NCBI GenBank assembly: GCA_002394185.1
Contig: DGTB01000126.1
Coordinates: forward strand, 1-8,509
DNA: 8,509 nucleotides
DNA from: Bacteroidales bacterium UBA4347
GTDB lineage: Bacteria; Bacteroidota; Bacteroidia; Bacteroidales; P3
Reading direction: 5' to 3'
The translations under genes were made by a program, and so were the position numbers. Each line of letters starts with the position of its first letter. Within the stretch, counting starts at the first letter, position 1. Below, piece after piece: positions 7,061 through 8,509 of this stretch. Under the pieces are notes generated by a model that worked only from the letters and a program-made list of their open reading frames with translations, had not been told where the DNA came from and did no database searches.

Positions 7061-7080
7061 GTATCTTGGAGTATCTATGG
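7061..7080. repeat. Short imperfect 10-bp tandem duplication upstream of wzt
   Basis: The plus-strand decamers gtatcttgga (7061-7070) and gtatctatgg (7071-7080) agree at 7 of 10 positions and lie 21-40 bases upstream of the wzt start. It is weak and could be chance in such a short stretch. It is noted because it sits in the same intergenic segment as the 11-bp repeats. Confidence 0.3.
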
Positions 7081-7102
7081 CGTTGCCCTAAGGTTATCAT
7101 GG

Positions 7103-7146
7103 AGTCAGGTAAAGTTTGAGTAGTGTTTGAGTAAAAGGGGAGTAAA
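7103..7146. repeat. Degenerate 11-bp tandem repeat (about four units)
   Basis: On the plus strand, GTA followed by AA or GT recurs at exactly 11-bp spacing, with GTA at 7109, 7120, 7131 and 7142. The two central units, gtttgagtagt (7114-7124) and gtttgagtaaa (7125-7135), match at 9 of 11 positions. The outer units (7103-7113 and 7136-7146) match the second central unit at about 6 and 7 of 11. Eleven base pairs is close to one helical turn, so a protein could contact the same face at each unit. It starts 2 bp after the fcl stop codon and precedes wzt. The repeat is seen directly; any function is conjecture. Confidence 0.5.
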
Positions 7147-7148
7147 AC

Positions 7149-8090
7149 CTAAAGGGACGTTGAGAGGCTTTGTTTGAAGTCTTCGTAGGCCATACGGATG
7201 CCGTCTTTCAGTTCTGTTTTGTAGGTCCACCCCAGCCTGGTGGCCTTGCTGACGTCGAGGAGCTTGCGGGGGGTGCCGTTGGGTCGGGAGGCATCCCAGC
7301 GGATGGTACCTTTGTAGCCCACTACCTCGGCTACAGTTTCGGCCAGCTCGCGGATGGTGAGCTCTTTGCCAGTGCCGGCGTTGACGGTCTCGTTGCCGGA
7401 GTAGTGGTTCATCAGGAAGACGCAGAGCTCCGCCAGGTCGTCGACATAGAGGAACTCTCGCAGCGCGCTGCCGTCGCCCCAGCAGACGACCTCGGGCAGC
7501 CCCTGCTCCTTGGCCTCGTGGAAACGGCGTATCATGGCCGGCAGCACATGGCTGTGCTCGGGATGGTAGTTGTCGTTGGGACCATAGAGGTTGGTGGGCA
7601 TGACGCTGATGTAGTCGGTGCCGTACTGACGGTTGAGGTACTCGCAGTATTTCAGGCCGCTGATTTTGGCCAGCGCATAGGCCTCGTTGGTGGGCTCGAG
7701 GGCCGAGGTCAGCAGGCAGTCTTCCTTCATCGGCTGCGGTGCCAGGCGGGGGTAGATGCAGCTGCTGCCGAGGAACTCCAGCTTCTTCACGCCGTTCTTC
7801 CAGGCGGCATGGATGACGTTCATTTCCAGCGTCATGTTCATGTACATGAAGTCGGCAGGAGCGGCGTTGTTAGCGGCGATGCCACCCACCTTGGCGGCGG
7901 CGAGGAACACATATTCGGGTTTCTCCGCCGCGAAGAAGGCTTCCACGGCCTCCTGGCGTGTCAGGTCCAGCTCGGCGTGGGTGCGGGTGACGATATTGTT
8001 GTATCCTTGGCGCTGCAGCTCGCGGACGATGGCGCTCCCCACCATCCCGCGGTGCCCCGCCACGTATATCTTGGATTCTTTCTCCATCAT
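7149..8090 (-). CDS. fcl: GDP-L-fucose synthase (GDP-4-keto-6-deoxymannose epimerase/reductase)
   Basis: Fcl (WcaG) converts GDP-4-keto-6-deoxy-D-mannose to GDP-L-fucose with NADPH, after Gmd. The 313-residue length fits the family. The NADP-binding motif is VAGHRGMVGSAI (GxxGxxG at 12-18), and THAELDLT (37-44) is family-typical. The active-site segment LGSSCIYP holds S109 and C111, YxxxK is Y138/K142 in EAYALAK, and H181 in HSHVLP aligns with the family's catalytic histidine. NLYGPNDNYHPEHSHV and REFLYVDDLA are also diagnostic. The gene starts at one of two adjacent ATGs: the first (8088-8090) overlaps the gmd stop as ATGA, the second (8085-8087) by one base. An AAAGGA Shine-Dalgarno lies inside the end of gmd. 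It is GC-rich like gmd. The catalytic residues look intact, so the enzyme is probably functional. Confidence 0.96.
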   Translation of the reverse strand: MMEKESKIYVAGHRGMVGSAIVRELQRQGYNNIVTRTHAELDLTRQEAVEAFFAAEKPEYVFLAAAKVGGIAANNAAPADFMYMNMTLEMNVIHAAWKNGVKKLEFLGSSCIYPRLAPQPMKEDCLLTSALEPTNEAYALAKISGLKYCEYLNRQYGTDYISVMPTNLYGPNDNYHPEHSHVLPAMIRRFHEAKEQGLPEVVCWGDGSALREFLYVDDLAELCVFLMNHYSGNETVNAGTGKELTIRELAETVAEVVGYKGTIRWDASRPNGTPRKLLDVSKATRLGWTYKTELKDGIRMAYEDFKQSLSTSL

Positions 8091-8509
8091 TTCACAATTC
8101 CTTTCTCCAGGTATTCTTCCAGATTCACTTTCACACGTGCTGCGGCATCGTCAGCCGCCACCTTGCGCATGTCGGACTGCACCATCAACTTCACCAGTTC
8201 GGGGAACGTGGTGCGTGTGGGGTTCCAGCCCAGTTGCTGACGGGCTTTTGTGGGGTCGCCCAGCAGGTTCACCACATCGGTGGGCCGGTAGAAGTCCGGA
8301 CTCACCTCCACCACTACTTTCCCCGTGGCGCAGTCGATGCCTTTCTCATCGATGCCTGTGCCTTCGAACCGCAGGTCGATTCCTGCTTCACGGAATGCCA
8401 GCTGGCAGAATTCTCGTACCGAATGCTGTACGCCGGTAGCCACCACATAGTCGTCGGGATGCTCCTGTTGCAATATCAGCCACATGCATTCCACATAGTC
8501 CTTGGCATA
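8087..8509 (-). CDS. gmd: GDP-mannose 4,6-dehydratase, C-terminal part (runs off right edge)
   Basis: Gmd dehydrates GDP-D-mannose to GDP-4-keto-6-deoxy-D-mannose, the first committed step to GDP-L-fucose, rhamnose and related 6-deoxyhexoses. About 140 C-terminal residues are visible of a protein usually near 350-375. The reading frame is open to the window edge, beginning YAKDYVECMWLILQQ, which corresponds to the family's AKDYVEAMW segment. DYVVATGVQHSVREF follows, then the diagnostic YRPTDVVNLLGDPTKARQQLGW, with its RP and GDP-KA-LGW residues that contact the nucleotide in known structures. A short tail ends LEEYLEKGIVK. The Rossmann domain and active-site residues are outside the window, so intactness cannot be tested. 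It overlaps fcl by 4 nt, so the two enzymes are probably co-translated. The identity is firm. Confidence 0.95.
   Translation of the reverse strand, partial: YAKDYVECMWLILQQEHPDDYVVATGVQHSVREFCQLAFREAGIDLRFEGTGIDEKGIDCATGKVVVEVSPDFYRPTDVVNLLGDPTKARQQLGWNPTRTTFPELVKLMVQSDMRKVAADDAAARVKVNLEEYLEKGIVK
8099..8104 (-). promoter_or_regulatory. Shine-Dalgarno for fcl
   Basis: Read on the minus strand this is AAAGGA, ending 8 bases before the first fcl ATG. It lies within the last codons of gmd and supports the ATG at 8088-8090 (or the adjacent second ATG) as the fcl start. Most other genes here lack such a motif. Confidence 0.6.

Larger units (their letters stand above)
7041..7148 (-). other. Intergenic region between fcl and wzt, possible regulatory leader
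   Basis: This is the only sizeable non-coding stretch in the window, about 40% G+C by hand count against about 65% in a sampled line of the preceding fcl. Read on the minus strand it has no TTTG element, and I find no match to the Bacteroidota promoter pattern (TTTG then TAnnTTTG). There is no strong hairpin with a T-run; the best stem is a three-base GGC/GCC pair. It does contain short phased repeats, listed separately. It may be a leader or a junction left by recombination; the sequence does not decide. Confidence 0.45.

Noticed and set aside
7081..7100. Possible hairpin terminator after fcl
   Set aside because: Only a three-base GGC/GCC stem could be found and no T-run follows it.
7111..7133. 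Two TAnnnTTTG strings on the plus strand resembling the Bacteroidota -7 element
   Set aside because: The internal spacing is three bases instead of two, they point away from every gene in the window, and they are part of the 11-bp repeats.
7170..8240. A 356-codon open frame on the plus strand across fcl and into gmd
   Set aside because: It is the complement of two well-identified GC-rich genes. Its translation is low-complexity (V/G/A/H/Q-rich) with no recognisable domain, as expected for an antisense shadow of codon-biased DNA.

Overview
The window is part of a surface-polysaccharide biosynthesis and export locus. All ten genes, eight complete and two cut by the window edges, lie on the minus strand, so transcription runs from the right edge to the left. 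The dense packing, the mostly absent Shine-Dalgarno motifs with A-rich leaders, and the style of the Gmd/Fcl/Wzt proteins suggest a member of the Bacteroidota, probably Bacteroidales. This placement is inferred from general character and not from any marker gene.

Layout in transcription order: the C-terminal part of gmd (GDP-mannose 4,6-dehydratase, 8087-8509) overlaps fcl (GDP-L-fucose synthase, 7149-8090) by 4 nt. A 108-bp intergenic stretch follows, carrying short 11-bp-phased repeats. Next come a Wzt-type ABC transporter ATPase with a C-terminal glycan-recognition domain (5778-7040), a left-handed beta-helix acetyltransferase (5158-5793), a membrane acyltransferase of the acyltransferase-3 family (4205-5179), an NAD-dependent sugar-nucleotide epimerase/dehydratase (3312-4208), a GT4-type glycosyltransferase (2176-3336), two GT2 glycosyltransferases (1358-2146 and 393-1361), and the N-terminal third of glf (UDP-galactopyranose mutase, 1-406). 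From wzt to glf every junction overlaps by 4 to 25 nt except one 29-nt gap, so this is almost certainly one transcript.

How they fit together: Gmd and Fcl make GDP-L-fucose, Glf makes UDP-galactofuranose, and the epimerase makes a third, unidentified sugar nucleotide. Three glycosyltransferases assemble the repeat unit or a terminal structure, two unrelated acyltransferases decorate it, and Wzt powers export of the finished lipid-linked glycan. The partner permease Wzm is not in the window.

The main structural observation is base composition. gmd, fcl and the ATPase half of wzt are GC-rich (60-65% in sampled lines). From about 6360 down to about 407 the DNA is AT-rich (about 25-40% in sampled lines), and glf is intermediate (47-52%). 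The right-hand switch falls inside wzt, at the codon for the H-loop histidine. This points to a mosaic gene: a conserved ATPase domain joined to an exchangeable glycan-recognition domain that travels with the serotype-specific cassette. I found no RNA genes, insertion sequences, CRISPR arrays or clear terminators, and no stretch over 300 bases without a gene.
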